64,000 nucleotides of DNA from Rhodopseudomonas_A palustris_F (GTDB taxonomy: Bacteria; Pseudomonadota; Alphaproteobacteria; Rhizobiales; Xanthobacteraceae), in contig NC_007925.1 in the NCBI RefSeq assembly GCF_000013745.1, positions 434,001 through 498,000 of the forward strand, read 5' to 3'. Below are positions 18,940 to 27,280 of the stretch, in pieces (the stretch's first letter is position 1; each line of letters starts with the position of its first letter). Position numbers and translations under genes: made by a program. The notes below the pieces were generated by a model, which saw nothing but the letters and a program-made list of their open reading frames with translations, did no database searches and was not told the DNA's origin.

Positions 18940-20432
18940 TCAGCTATCGTCGGCGGCGGCGCTTGCGCGCCGAGTGAGCGGTCGAACAACGCGGCGGCGC
19001 GCGAAAGGATCGCCTCGCGGCCGGCCAAACGCGCCATCCAATGCCGCGGAATGCCGCTTGCGCCATACAGCGCGCCGGCCAGTTGCCCGGCGATCGCCGC
19101 GGTGGTGTCGGCGTCGTCGCCGAGATTGGCGGCCTTCAGCACCGCGGAGGAAAAATCCGCCGTGCTGCCGACGCACCACAGCGCGGCCTCGAGCGAATGC
19201 AGCACGTAGCCCGAGCTTTGGATCTGGTCGCGGCGCTTGCCGCGCCAGCTTCCCGCGGCGATCGCCTGCACCGCGCCGGCATAGGCGCCATCGCGCGGCC
19301 GCAGCAGCTGCGAGCGCGGCCGTCCTTCGATGGCGTCGGCGAGGATCTCGGCGTAGAGCGCGCAGGCCTCCAGCGCTTCGGCGGCGGCGTGCGTGGTCCG
19401 GCTCTGTCGGATCGCGACGTCCTGCAGGGCTTGTCGGTCGTTCCAGAATCGAATCGCGACCGGCGACAGCCGCATCAAGGAGCCGTTGCCGGCGGCGCGC
19501 GGATCCGGCGAGCCGGCATAGGGATCGCGCTCGCGCTGCCAGCGCTGCAACGCCGCCTTGGTGGTGAGCCCGATATCGAAACAACCGCGCTGATTGACGG
19601 AGTTGGCCCCCTGCTCCCACCAGGCGACGAAGCGGCCCATCAGATCGGCCGCATCGAAGGCGCCTGGGCAGGCGAGCAGGCTGTCGGCGAGACACAGCGC
19701 CATGCTGGTGTCGTCGGTCCATTCGCCGGGCTCGAGCCGGAACGGCCCGCCGCCGATCATGTCATGCAGCGGCGGAGTGCTATCGCGCGGCTGAAACTCC
19801 AGCGGCACGCCGACGGCGTCGCCGATCGCCAGCCCGGCCAGCGCGCCGATCGCGCGATCGCGGATGCGATCCGCCGGCGGCGGCGATTCGTCGGCGGTGC
19901 GGACGGCGAGCACGTAGTGTTTCTGCGTCGGGGTTTCGATCGCACCGGGCCGCGCCTTGCGCACCTCACGCACCGCGGCGGCCGGCTCGAAGCCGAGTTC
20001 GGCCAACAGTCGCGCCGCGATGGTGCCGGCGCGGCCGAGCCCGCCGCGACAATGCACCACGACGTCGAAGCCGCTGCGCAGAATCGCGCGCAGCCCCGCG
20101 CCGGCCGAATCCCAGGCCAATTCGAAATCCTGATCCGGCACCGAGACGTCGACGATCGGCAGATGAAACCACGCCATCTGCCGGCGCAGCACTTCTTCGC
20201 CGAGCGTCTCCACCCGTAGCATCGCCAGCTCGCGCTGCTCCACCAGGGTGACCACGGCGGCCGCGCCCCAATCGCGGATCAGATCGAGGTCGCTGGCCAG
20301 ATCGCGCTTCCAGGCGCCGCTGGCCGCATAGGGATCGTACTTGCCGGGGCAGAAGGTGAGCCCGACCCGGCCGCAGCCGGGGCCGCCGGCGACCGCCGCG
20401 ATCTGCAAAGGATGGGACGCCGAGGTTCGCAT
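18915..20432 (-). CDS. Dual-specificity phosphatase / ADP-ribosylglycohydrolase fusion
   Basis: A 505-residue two-domain cytoplasmic enzyme. Residues ~20-175 are a cyclin-dependent kinase inhibitor-3-like dual-specificity phosphatase, with P-loop HCRGGLGRAG (Cys128, Arg134) and an upstream acidic loop (DVSVPDQD) for the general acid. Residues ~190-490 are a DraG/ARH-type ADP-ribosylglycohydrolase: GALAGLAIGDAVG, the metal-binding EWTDDTSMALCLADSLL, GNGSLMR and NLGDDADT are all intact. It should remove phosphate from, and ADP-ribose from, unknown targets. The ATG overlaps the stop of the upstream kinase-fold gene by one base. The final DQRLFGLD is encoded by a family A repeat. Partner relationship is inferred from coupling. 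Confidence 0.88.
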   Translation of the reverse strand: MRTSASHPLQIAAVAGGPGCGRVGLTFCPGKYDPYAASGAWKRDLASDLDLIRDWGAAAVVTLVEQRELAMLRVETLGEEVLRRQMAWFHLPIVDVSVPDQDFELAWDSAGAGLRAILRSGFDVVVHCRGGLGRAGTIAARLLAELGFEPAAAVREVRKARPGAIETPTQKHYVLAVRTADESPPPADRIRDRAIGALAGLAIGDAVGVPLEFQPRDSTPPLHDMIGGGPFRLEPGEWTDDTSMALCLADSLLACPGAFDAADLMGRFVAWWEQGANSVNQRGCFDIGLTTKAALQRWQRERDPYAGSPDPRAAGNGSLMRLSPVAIRFWNDRQALQDVAIRQSRTTHAAAEALEACALYAEILADAIEGRPRSQLLRPRDGAYAGAVQAIAAGSWRGKRRDQIQSSGYVLHSLEAALWCVGSTADFSSAVLKAANLGDDADTTAAIAGQLAGALYGASGIPRHWMARLAGREAILSRAAALFDRSLGAQAPPPTIADQRLFGLD

Positions 20433-21160
20433 CACTTGGCCTCGAGGCGTTGGGCGCGTTGCGCGAGATCGTCGCGGCGCGCGATCAGTGTATCGATGAG
20501 CCGACTGGACTCGGCGCCGTCGCCATAGATGCCGTTCACGGCGGCGGCGATCGCGGCGGTGCCGATCTGCGTCACGCGGCGCAGCGACGACAGCAGTTGT
20601 TGCTGTGTCAGCGCACCGAAGAAGCTCGCCGCCACCGCGTTCTTGCGGCGGTCGCGCAGCGTCTCGAACTCCACCACGATCGGCCCGAATTCGGTCTTCA
20701 GCGAGCCCTGCGCGCGATAGCGCAGCGCGCCGCCCTGATCGATGCGGATCACCGCGCCGGCGGCGGTGACGATCATGTTGTCGAGGTCGACGCCGAGCGC
20801 GTCGCGGTTGGCCAGCCAGGCATCGGCGGCGAAGCCCTCGCCGACGCGGACCGCGGCCTGCTCCGACAGATGCTCCGGCAGCTCCGCCAGCATCAGGCCC
20901 TTGACCATGCGGCTCGCCACCGCCAGATCGCCGTCGCGCCAAGCCAGTTCGACGTCGGGCACCGCGACGCCGGCCAGCCGATACAGCCGGTTGGCCAGCA
21001 CCTCGTTGCGGGCGTGGTCGGCGGTGTTCGGCGTCTTGACGTACCAGCGGACGCCACCGTCGTCTTGGTAGATGCCGCCGGGGTTGGAGCCGGCCTGACT
21101 GCCGACCTTGCTCCACGCCGACGCCTCCAAGATTTCAATCTGATCCGACACCACCGGCAT
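20432..21160 (-). CDS. Kinase-fold (HipA/PI3K-like) protein
   Basis: A 242-residue protein with features of an atypical kinase fold. The N-lobe has a Gly-rich loop (GSNPGGIYQDDGG, residues 24-36), a Lys in WYVK (Lys42) and a helix with Glu53 (ARNEVLANRLYRL). The catalytic region reads FAADAWLANRDALGVDLDNM (Asp113, Asn118, Asn128) and a DFG-like metal site is IDQGGALRYRA (Asp141). The C-terminal 90 residues are helical and unassigned. It is the first gene of a coupled two-gene operon with a phosphatase/ADP-ribosylglycohydrolase. Kinase activity and target are inference; it could instead be a pseudo-kinase or nucleotidyl/AMP-transfer enzyme. Confidence 0.65.
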   Translation of the reverse strand: MPVVSDQIEILEASAWSKVGSQAGSNPGGIYQDDGGVRWYVKTPNTADHARNEVLANRLYRLAGVAVPDVELAWRDGDLAVASRMVKGLMLAELPEHLSEQAAVRVGEGFAADAWLANRDALGVDLDNMIVTAAGAVIRIDQGGALRYRAQGSLKTEFGPIVVEFETLRDRRKNAVAASFFGALTQQQLLSSLRRVTQIGTAAIAAAVNGIYGDGAESSRLIDTLIARRDDLAQRAQRLEAK

Positions 21161-21222
21161 CGCCGCCTCGCCCTGTTCGCAACATGCAAATCATCTTGTA
21201 GCAAGAAATTGAATCCGAGGAT

Positions 21223-21360
21223 CGTGTCCCGGACGCGGTGCCGCGTCCTTCACGCGGCACTGCGAGCCGGGACCGTTTCGACGGCAGCATCCGTCACGGC
21301 CCCGGCTCTGCGGCGCACCACGCCGCAAGAGCGGCGCGATGCACCGCGTCCGGGGCACGC
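21223..21360. repeat. Interspersed repeat family B, copy 1
   Basis: 138 bases with inverted ends: CGTGTCCCGGACGCGGTG at the left and the near-complement CACCGCGTCCGGGGCACG at the right (one mismatch). Internal parts include GCCGGGACCGT and GGCCCCGGCTCTGC. Related copies are at 23685, 29271, 38308 and 40151. Confidence 0.9.
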
Positions 21361-21415
21361 TGACATGGATCTCAGCGACATCTATCTCAGCCACGCGGGG
21401 CGTGGCGTGCGGCGC

Positions 21416-22168
21416 TCACGGCGTCTTGGCATTGCGCCCGCAGTTAAACGCCTTGCGAAACCCTTCGGCCTGGGCGTCCTGTTCCGAACAGAACCAGCGG
21501 TTCGGCTTGCCGAGCGTGGCATAGCTGCGGCAGCCCTGCAGATGATAGATGCCGACCTTGCCGATGAAGCGCGCGCGGGCGGCGAACTTCGCCTTGATGG
21601 CGCAGCCGGGCGGCATCGCCGGATCGTCCGGGAATAGGATCGCGAGCAACTCCGGCTTCTTGTCGGCGCGGCACGACGCCCCGAGCAGCGCCGCGGTCCT
21701 GTCCCAGCGGCGGAACTGCCTTGGCGCGACGAAGCAGCCGCGCCACAGGCCGCGACGCTCGGCGCGCGCCGTGGCTTCCTCGGCGGCAAAGCGCGGCTTG
21801 CCGTCGGACTCCGCGGCGAGCGCCCAGCCCTCGCGCACCATGATCTGGTTCAGGCTGTCGGCCTCGCCCGCGATCGTACAGATCCCGAGCCGGCGGGTGG
21901 TGTACACCTTGTCCGGCCCGAGATCCTTGCAGGCGATCTCGCGGCCGCCGATCAGCTTGACCAGCTGCTCGCGGGCCTGCTGTCCGCAGGGCCGCGGATC
22001 GGCCCGGTCGTCGACGCAGAGCTGGTCGAACTCCGGCGCATCGGTGCCGTCGAGCCGAAAGGTGGTGCCGCCCAGTTGCAGGGTGTTGCCGTCCTTGACG
22101 ATCGGCTCGGCGGCGCGGCCGGGGGCGGCCAGTGCAAGCAGCAAAATAACGAACAGGAATGCGCGCAT
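21416..22168 (-). CDS. Secreted thermonuclease-like (SNase) protein
   Basis: A 250-residue exported protein. The signal peptide is FLFVILLLALAAPGRAAE. The staphylococcal-nuclease fold covers about residues 20-145: KDGNTLQLGGTTFRLDGTDA, then CKDLGPDKVYTTRRLGIC and DSLNQIMVREGWALA are typical. The C-terminal ~90 residues contain several Cys and the segment GKVGIYHLQGCRSYATLGK, a calcium-binding-excalibur-like or wall-binding region seen in related proteins. ATG 22168 is preferred over the longer frame because it starts the signal peptide. Whether it cuts nucleic acid depends on active-site residues that cannot be checked here. Confidence 0.8.
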   Translation of the reverse strand: MRAFLFVILLLALAAPGRAAEPIVKDGNTLQLGGTTFRLDGTDAPEFDQLCVDDRADPRPCGQQAREQLVKLIGGREIACKDLGPDKVYTTRRLGICTIAGEADSLNQIMVREGWALAAESDGKPRFAAEEATARAERRGLWRGCFVAPRQFRRWDRTAALLGASCRADKKPELLAILFPDDPAMPPGCAIKAKFAARARFIGKVGIYHLQGCRSYATLGKPNRWFCSEQDAQAEGFRKAFNCGRNAKTP

Positions 22169-22334
22169 GGTCCCTTTGCCGGTGCTCGAGCAGTGACGTC
22201 TGTCGGAGAACTTAACCGGTGATTGCCCGCACCCCAAGCGCGGGATATGCGGAGCGGCCGCTGACGCGATTGCCAGCGCGCGGGAGCGCTGAGCGGTCCT
22301 TCAAGCGGGGGCGAGGCGCTTCGTAAAGTTCGGC

Positions 22335-22457
22335 GTCATTCCGGGGCTCGAGCAGCGCAAGCTGCGAGAGAACCCGGAATCTCGCAACGCGCCCGGGTCA
22401 TCACCCGTAGCAAGATTCCGGGTTCGCTCGGCCTTCGGCCTCGCGCCCCGGAATGAC
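22335..22457. repeat. Repeat family A-like element
   Basis: Begins GTCATTCCGGGGCTC and ends CGCCCCGGAATGAC, giving inverted ends around ~100 bases. It occupies part of the 419-base gap between the nuclease and the polysaccharide deacetylase; the rest of that gap shows nothing recognisable apart from the leader of the deacetylase gene. Confidence 0.85.
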
Positions 22458-22587
22458 CAAGCCCTGCTCACCTCACGCGATGCTGAACGCCGGCCTGAGC
22501 CGCGAGCCGCAATAATTCAGCGCACGACAACCAGCGCTTAACCATTTCGGTCGAACTTGAAATTTCAGGCCGGAGTTCGGCGGCGAG

Positions 22588-23634
22588 GTGGTTTCTGTGC
22601 GTAGAGTAACGGTTCTGGCTGCGGCCGGCGGCGGTGTTTTGGCGATCGTGATCGGTGCCACGGCAAGCCACATGTTCTTCAACAAAGCGTCCGATGCGGC
22701 CGAGGTCCAGGCCGAATTGACCACCGGCACGGTGGCGGCGCGATGGCCGACGCCGCGCGCCGACGCCACCGAATCCACCGCAGCGGCGCCGAGCGTCGCG
22801 ACGCCGCAGACCCGCGCCGCCGAGGCCGCGAAGACCAGTGCGAGCTGCAGCCATCCCGGCGCGCTCGGCGTCTCGCGCACGGTGCAGATCGATGCCGCGG
22901 GCGGTCCCGGCTTCGGCCTCACGCAATATCGCGACTACGACTTCCTGCAGCCCGGCGAAGTGGTGCTGTCGTTCGATGACGGACCCTGGCCGGTGAACAC
23001 CCGCGCGGTGCTGGCGGCGCTGGAGGCCGAATGCGTCAAGGCGGTGTTCTTCCCGATCGGCAAACACGCCTCTTGGCATCCGGCGATCCTCAAGGACGTG
23101 GTGGCGCAGGGCCACACCATCGGCTCGCACACCTGGTCGCACGTCAACCTCGCCAAGAAATCGCTGCAGGAAGCCAAGGACGAAATCGAGAAGGGCTTCA
23201 GCGCCATCGCGATTGCGGCCGGCCGGGCGCCGGCGCCGTTCTTCCGCTTTCCGCAGCTGCGTCAGACCCCGGAATTGAAGGCCTATCTCGGCGAACGCAA
23301 CATCGCGGCGTTCTCGATCGACGTCGACTCCAAGGATTTCGCGATCCATGAGCCCGACGCCGTGGTGAGCTCGATCATGACCAAGCTGCAAAAGGCCGGC
23401 AAGGGCATCATCCTGATGCACGACTTCCAGCACAGCACCGCGCTGGCGATGCCGCAGGTGCTGCAGCAGCTGAAGGCCGGCGGCTACAAGGTGGTGCACG
23501 TCACCGCCAAGGACGCCGTGGTCACGCTGCCGCAATATGATTCCGCGGTCGCCGCATTGATGCCGCCGGCACCCGCGGTCAGCGCGCGCGCCACCGCCGG
23601 CGTGGTGCGCACCGTCTCGGGTGCAGCGAATTAG
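22588..23634 (+). CDS. NodB-domain polysaccharide deacetylase
   Basis: Removes acetyl groups from a polysaccharide, acting outside the inner membrane. The 348 residues start with a membrane anchor (VTVLAAAGGGVLAIVIGATA) followed by an Ala/Thr-rich linker. The NodB domain from ~120 shows motif 1 VVLSFDDGPWP (Asp-Asp), motif 2 GSHTWSHVNLA (His-x3-His), motif 3 FFRFPQLRQTPEL and a C-terminal IILMHDFQ with the catalytic His. GTG at 22588 is used; a GTG three codons later is equally possible. The substrate (peptidoglycan, chitin-like or exopolysaccharide) is unknown. Confidence 0.9.
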   Translation: MVSVRRVTVLAAAGGGVLAIVIGATASHMFFNKASDAAEVQAELTTGTVAARWPTPRADATESTAAAPSVATPQTRAAEAAKTSASCSHPGALGVSRTVQIDAAGGPGFGLTQYRDYDFLQPGEVVLSFDDGPWPVNTRAVLAALEAECVKAVFFPIGKHASWHPAILKDVVAQGHTIGSHTWSHVNLAKKSLQEAKDEIEKGFSAIAIAAGRAPAPFFRFPQLRQTPELKAYLGERNIAAFSIDVDSKDFAIHEPDAVVSSIMTKLQKAGKGIILMHDFQHSTALAMPQVLQQLKAGGYKVVHVTAKDAVVTLPQYDSAVAALMPPAPAVSARATAGVVRTVSGAAN

Positions 23635-23684
23635 TTGCGGCGTTCGGGCGGCGCTGAATATTGCCGCGTGGCTTCCACCGCGGG

Positions 23685-23820
23685 CGTGCCCCGGACGCAG
23701 TGCAACGCGCCGCCCTTGCGGCGTGGTGCGCTGCAGAGCCGGGGCCGTTACGGACGCTGCCTTCGTGACGGTCCCGGCTCTGCGGAGCAGCGCTTCGCGC
23801 TGCACCGCGTCCGGGACACG
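23685..23820. repeat. Interspersed repeat family B, copy 2
   Basis: 136 bases beginning CGTGCCCCGGACGCAGTG and ending CACCGCGTCCGGGACACG. Followed at 23878-23924 by a fragment of family A (GAGATTCCGGGTTCTCTCGC to GGAATGAC). These two fill the 299-base gap before the ferritin-like gene. Confidence 0.88.
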
Positions 23821-23933
23821 AGGCCTCATTTTGCTGATCGATCGGGAACGTCCTTGCGTCACGGTCGCGGGCTGCGAGATTCCGGGTTCTCTCGCAGCTG
23901 ACGCTGCGCGAGCTCCGGAATGACGGCTTCCTT

Positions 23934-24821
23934 TTACCCCGTCGCCGCCATGCTCCGCAGCGCGGCGAGCCTTGCGATCGATTGCGCCGCCAGCCGCTGC
24001 GCAAATTCTAGCCCGGCCTGGTCGAGCGCGCGATCGGCGTCTTCGAGATAGAGATTGGAGAGTTGTTCGGCGCGGCGCAGCGCGCGGCTTTTGATCTCGT
24101 CGAGCGAGCCCTCGGCGACGAGCGGATCATGCGGATCGTGATCCGGCGGCAGCGGCGAGGGCGCAAGCGTCATCAGCACGCCGCGTTCGCTTGGCGTCAG
24201 TTGCGCCGCCCACGCCATGATGTCCTTGAGCAGCAGGCTTTCCAACAGCGCCGCGGATGCGGGTTCGCGCGCGGCCTCTCGCTCACCGGTTGCGTCGTGT
24301 CGCAACGATCGCCAGGCGAGCCGCCGTTCGCGCCGCAGCGCATCGCCATCGCGCAACGCCTCGCGGGCAAATCCCTCCGCGGTCGATCGCACCGTCGGAT
24401 CGCCGGCCAACGCCGCCACATAGGTCCAGAAAACAAACGCCCGCTCGCGATGGCGCACCGCCAGCGCCCACGCATCATAGGCGGTGCCGAGCGACGAGTC
24501 GCCGATCTCGGAAATCTCCTGCGCCGGAACCAGATCGGTCGGACTCCAAAGTAAGTCCGCAGCATCCGGCGGCTTGTTCAACGCGGCGACTGCGCCTACG
24601 GTGATCGCCTCAGCGCGTTGCCGTTCGCGTCGCGCCAGCACCTCGAAAACAGACTGCGTCGATAGCAATGACGTGTCGCCCGATGCCGTGTCGCCCGCTG
24701 TCGCGTGTCGTTGATAATGCGTGGCTGCGGTTTCCGCCTGAGTCAGTGCAATCGCGTAAAGTTCCGCCACACTTTGGACCGCGGCCACGGGAGCAACTGT
24801 CAAGAGCGGTTCAGTACGCAT
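23934..24821 (-). CDS. Ferritin-like helical protein next to nosR
   Basis: A 295-residue, all-helical protein with Glu/His-rich amphipathic helices suggestive of a ferritin-like four-helix bundle: AIALTQAETAATHYQRHA, RRERQRAEAITVG, AVRHRERAFVFWTYVAALAG, and EGFAREALRDGDALRRERRL. A later helix reads RRAEQLSNLYLEDADRAL. A metal site is plausible but the exact E-x-x-H pairs are not secure. The start is ATG 24821, beyond which the frame enters the shared promoter region. It is divergent from nosR and may share the FixK-type operator between them, so a link to nitrous oxide respiration is possible but unproven. Confidence 0.6.
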   Translation of the reverse strand: MRTEPLLTVAPVAAVQSVAELYAIALTQAETAATHYQRHATAGDTASGDTSLLSTQSVFEVLARRERQRAEAITVGAVAALNKPPDAADLLWSPTDLVPAQEISEIGDSSLGTAYDAWALAVRHRERAFVFWTYVAALAGDPTVRSTAEGFAREALRDGDALRRERRLAWRSLRHDATGEREAAREPASAALLESLLLKDIMAWAAQLTPSERGVLMTLAPSPLPPDHDPHDPLVAEGSLDEIKSRALRRAEQLSNLYLEDADRALDQAGLEFAQRLAAQSIARLAALRSMAATG

Positions 24822-24872
24822 TGCAGGACACTCCCACCCACGACAGATTCGTCTGATCGAGTTCCGTAAAGC

Positions 24873-24886
24873 TTGCTCTAGCGCAA
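24873..24886. promoter_or_regulatory. FixK/FNR-type operator between ferritin-like gene and nosR
   Basis: TTGCTCTAGCGCAA matches the FixK2/FnrN consensus TTG(A/C)-N6-(T/G)CAA exactly. It ends 89 bases before the nosR start and is about 51 bases from the start of the divergent gene, suitable for low-oxygen activation of nosR. Confidence 0.6.
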
Positions 24887-24975
24887 CGAAGCGCCGAGTT
24901 CGACTGCTATACGGCCCCCGACGCAACCAACGCGATCCAGAACAACGGCGTTCTGTCGAACCTGGAACCTGCGAC

Positions 24976-27270
24976 TTGCGAAAACTTGCCCTCACTCCGT
25001 TGCTCCTCAGCCTCGCGCTGGCGCTCTGCTGCTGGCTGGGGAATGCTGCCCCAGGCTTCGCAGCAGGCGTGCTCGGCGACTATCTCGCCAAATCCCAGCC
25101 CGGCGAACTCGTTCCCGGCGCCGACCGTTTCGGACCGCCGCAGGGCGAACCGGCGATCGTGCCGGTGTACAAGTCCGATCGGTTGCTCGGATTCGTCTAT
25201 CTGAATTCGGATTTCACCAACGCCACCGGTTACTCCGGCAAGCCGATCGAGATGCTGGTCGGCATCGATCCCAAAGGCGTGCTGACCGGGTTCAAGCTGG
25301 TCGAACACAAAGAGCCGATCATTCTGCTCGGGATTCCCGAGAAGCGAATCCTCGATGTCGTCAACAAGCTGATCGGCGTCGACATGACGGTGGTGGCGCG
25401 CGGCGGCGCCAAGCCGCCGCGGGTCGATATCGTCAGCGGCGCCACCGTCACCGTGCTGGTGATCGGCGACAGCATCGTGCGCTCGGCGATCAAGCTGATC
25501 CGCAGCAACCGGCTTGCCGACGGCGGCCCCGTCGCGGCGGTGACCACAGCGCCGCCCGACGCCGCCAAGATCATCGACATGGACAAGAGCGAAGTCCGCG
25601 ACTGGCAGGGGCTGCTCGCCGACGGCGCGTTGCGCCGGCTGCAGCTCAGCGTCGGCGACGTCAACCAGGCGTTCGAGAAATCCGGCAACGCCGCCGCGGC
25701 GGCGCGTCCGGAAGACGGCGAGCCGGATGCGAGCTTCATCGATCTCTACGCCGCCGACGTCGCGGTGCCGACCATCGGCCGCAGCTTGCTCGGCGACGAC
25801 GGCTATCAGCGGCTCAAAGCACGGTTGAAGCCCGGGCAGCAGGCGCTGCTGGTCGCAGGCTCCGGCAAATACTCGTTCAAGGGCTCGGGCTATGTGCGCG
25901 GCGGCATCTTCGACCGCATCGAACTGATCCAGGACAACAACAGCATCCGGTTCCGCGACCGCGACCACACAAGGCTCGGCAGCGTCGCCGCCGCCGGCGC
26001 GCCGGACTTTCCGGAGATCGCGCTGTTCCTGGTGCCGGCCGACTTCGCTTTCGATCCGGCGGCGCCATGGGCGTTGCAGCTGGTGGTGCAGCGCGTGCTC
26101 GACGTCCGCGACAAGGCGGCACTGACCTTCGACCTCGGCTATGCGCTGCCGGATAGTTTGCTGAAGCGGATGCAACCGGCGCCGGTCGCTGCGAAGCCGT
26201 CGCCCGCGCCGGCCGCCTCCACCGCCGCGCCGCGGGTCGGCGAAGGCCAAGGCAGCGACGAGGATCCGTTGTGGATGCGGATCTGGCGCGGCGATCTGGT
26301 AAAGATCGGCATCGGCGCGGCGGCGCTCGGCGTGTTGACGTTGATTTTCTTTTTTCAGAACGCGCTGGTGCGACGGCCGCTGCTCTACACCTGGGTGCGC
26401 CGCGGCTATCTGTTGTTCATTCTGGTGTGGCTCGGCTGGTACGCCAACGCGCAGCTCTCGGTGGTCAACGTGCTGACCTTCGTCAATTCGCTGATGACCG
26501 GGTTCAGCTGGCAGTACTTCCTCTCCGCGCCGCTGATCTTCATGATGTGGGCGGCGACCGCGGCGGCGCTGTTGTTCTGGGGCCGCGGTCCGTTCTGCGG
26601 CTGGCTGTGCCCGTTCGGCGCGCTGCAGGAACTCACCAACAACATCGCCCAGGCGCTGAAAGTGCCGCAATATCGCCTGCCGTGGGGGCTGCACGAACGG
26701 CTGTGGCCGATCAAATACATCATCTTCCTCGGCCTGTTCGGGATGTCGCTGTACTCCACCGCGCTGGCCGAACAGCTCGCCGAAGTCGAACCGTTCAAGA
26801 CTTCGATCGTGCTGAAATTCGCCCGCGACTGGCCCTATGTGGTCTATGCGCTGACGCTGCTCACGGCCGGGCTGTTCGTCGAGCGGTTCTTCTGCCGCTA
26901 CATGTGCCCGCTCGGCGCGGCGCTCGCCATCCCCGGCCGGATCCGGATGTTCGAATGGCTGCGGCGCTGGAAGGAATGCGGCTCGCCGTGCCAACGCTGC
27001 GGCAACGAATGCCCGGTGCAGGCGATCCATCCCGAAGGCCACATCAACGTCAACGAGTGCATCTACTGCATGCACTGCCAGGAATTGTATTTCGACGATC
27101 ACCGCTGCCCGCACATGATCCAGGTGCGGCTGAAGCGCGAAAAGCGCGAGGTGATGTCCTCGCCGTCGATGCGAACCGGCAAGGGCCCGGACACGCTGAT
27201 CACCGCAGGCGGCCGGCCGATCGCCGGATTGTCTGCCGCTCCCTCCCCCCACCTGCAACCTAAAGCCTAG
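24976..27270 (+). CDS. nosR: Nitrous oxide reductase regulatory/electron-transfer protein NosR
   Basis: Membrane flavoprotein that feeds electrons to NosZ and is needed for nos expression. The 764 residues have a signal peptide, a periplasmic FMN-binding domain with the flavinylation motif SGATVT (~residue 155), several membrane helices, two CxxxCP-type motifs (CGWLCPFGALQEL and CRYMCPLGAALAIPG) and a C-terminal polyferredoxin region (CQRCGNECPVQAIHP, CIYCMHCQELYF). The TTG at 24976 is the only in-frame start giving the signal peptide; it has a weak GGAA site. It heads the nos operon, ten bases before nosZ. Confidence 0.96.
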   Translation: MRKLALTPLLLSLALALCCWLGNAAPGFAAGVLGDYLAKSQPGELVPGADRFGPPQGEPAIVPVYKSDRLLGFVYLNSDFTNATGYSGKPIEMLVGIDPKGVLTGFKLVEHKEPIILLGIPEKRILDVVNKLIGVDMTVVARGGAKPPRVDIVSGATVTVLVIGDSIVRSAIKLIRSNRLADGGPVAAVTTAPPDAAKIIDMDKSEVRDWQGLLADGALRRLQLSVGDVNQAFEKSGNAAAAARPEDGEPDASFIDLYAADVAVPTIGRSLLGDDGYQRLKARLKPGQQALLVAGSGKYSFKGSGYVRGGIFDRIELIQDNNSIRFRDRDHTRLGSVAAAGAPDFPEIALFLVPADFAFDPAAPWALQLVVQRVLDVRDKAALTFDLGYALPDSLLKRMQPAPVAAKPSPAPAASTAAPRVGEGQGSDEDPLWMRIWRGDLVKIGIGAAALGVLTLIFFFQNALVRRPLLYTWVRRGYLLFILVWLGWYANAQLSVVNVLTFVNSLMTGFSWQYFLSAPLIFMMWAATAAALLFWGRGPFCGWLCPFGALQELTNNIAQALKVPQYRLPWGLHERLWPIKYIIFLGLFGMSLYSTALAEQLAEVEPFKTSIVLKFARDWPYVVYALTLLTAGLFVERFFCRYMCPLGAALAIPGRIRMFEWLRRWKECGSPCQRCGNECPVQAIHPEGHINVNECIYCMHCQELYFDDHRCPHMIQVRLKREKREVMSSPSMRTGKGPDTLITAGGRPIAGLSAAPSPHLQPKA

Positions 27271-27280
27271 GAGGCTTACG

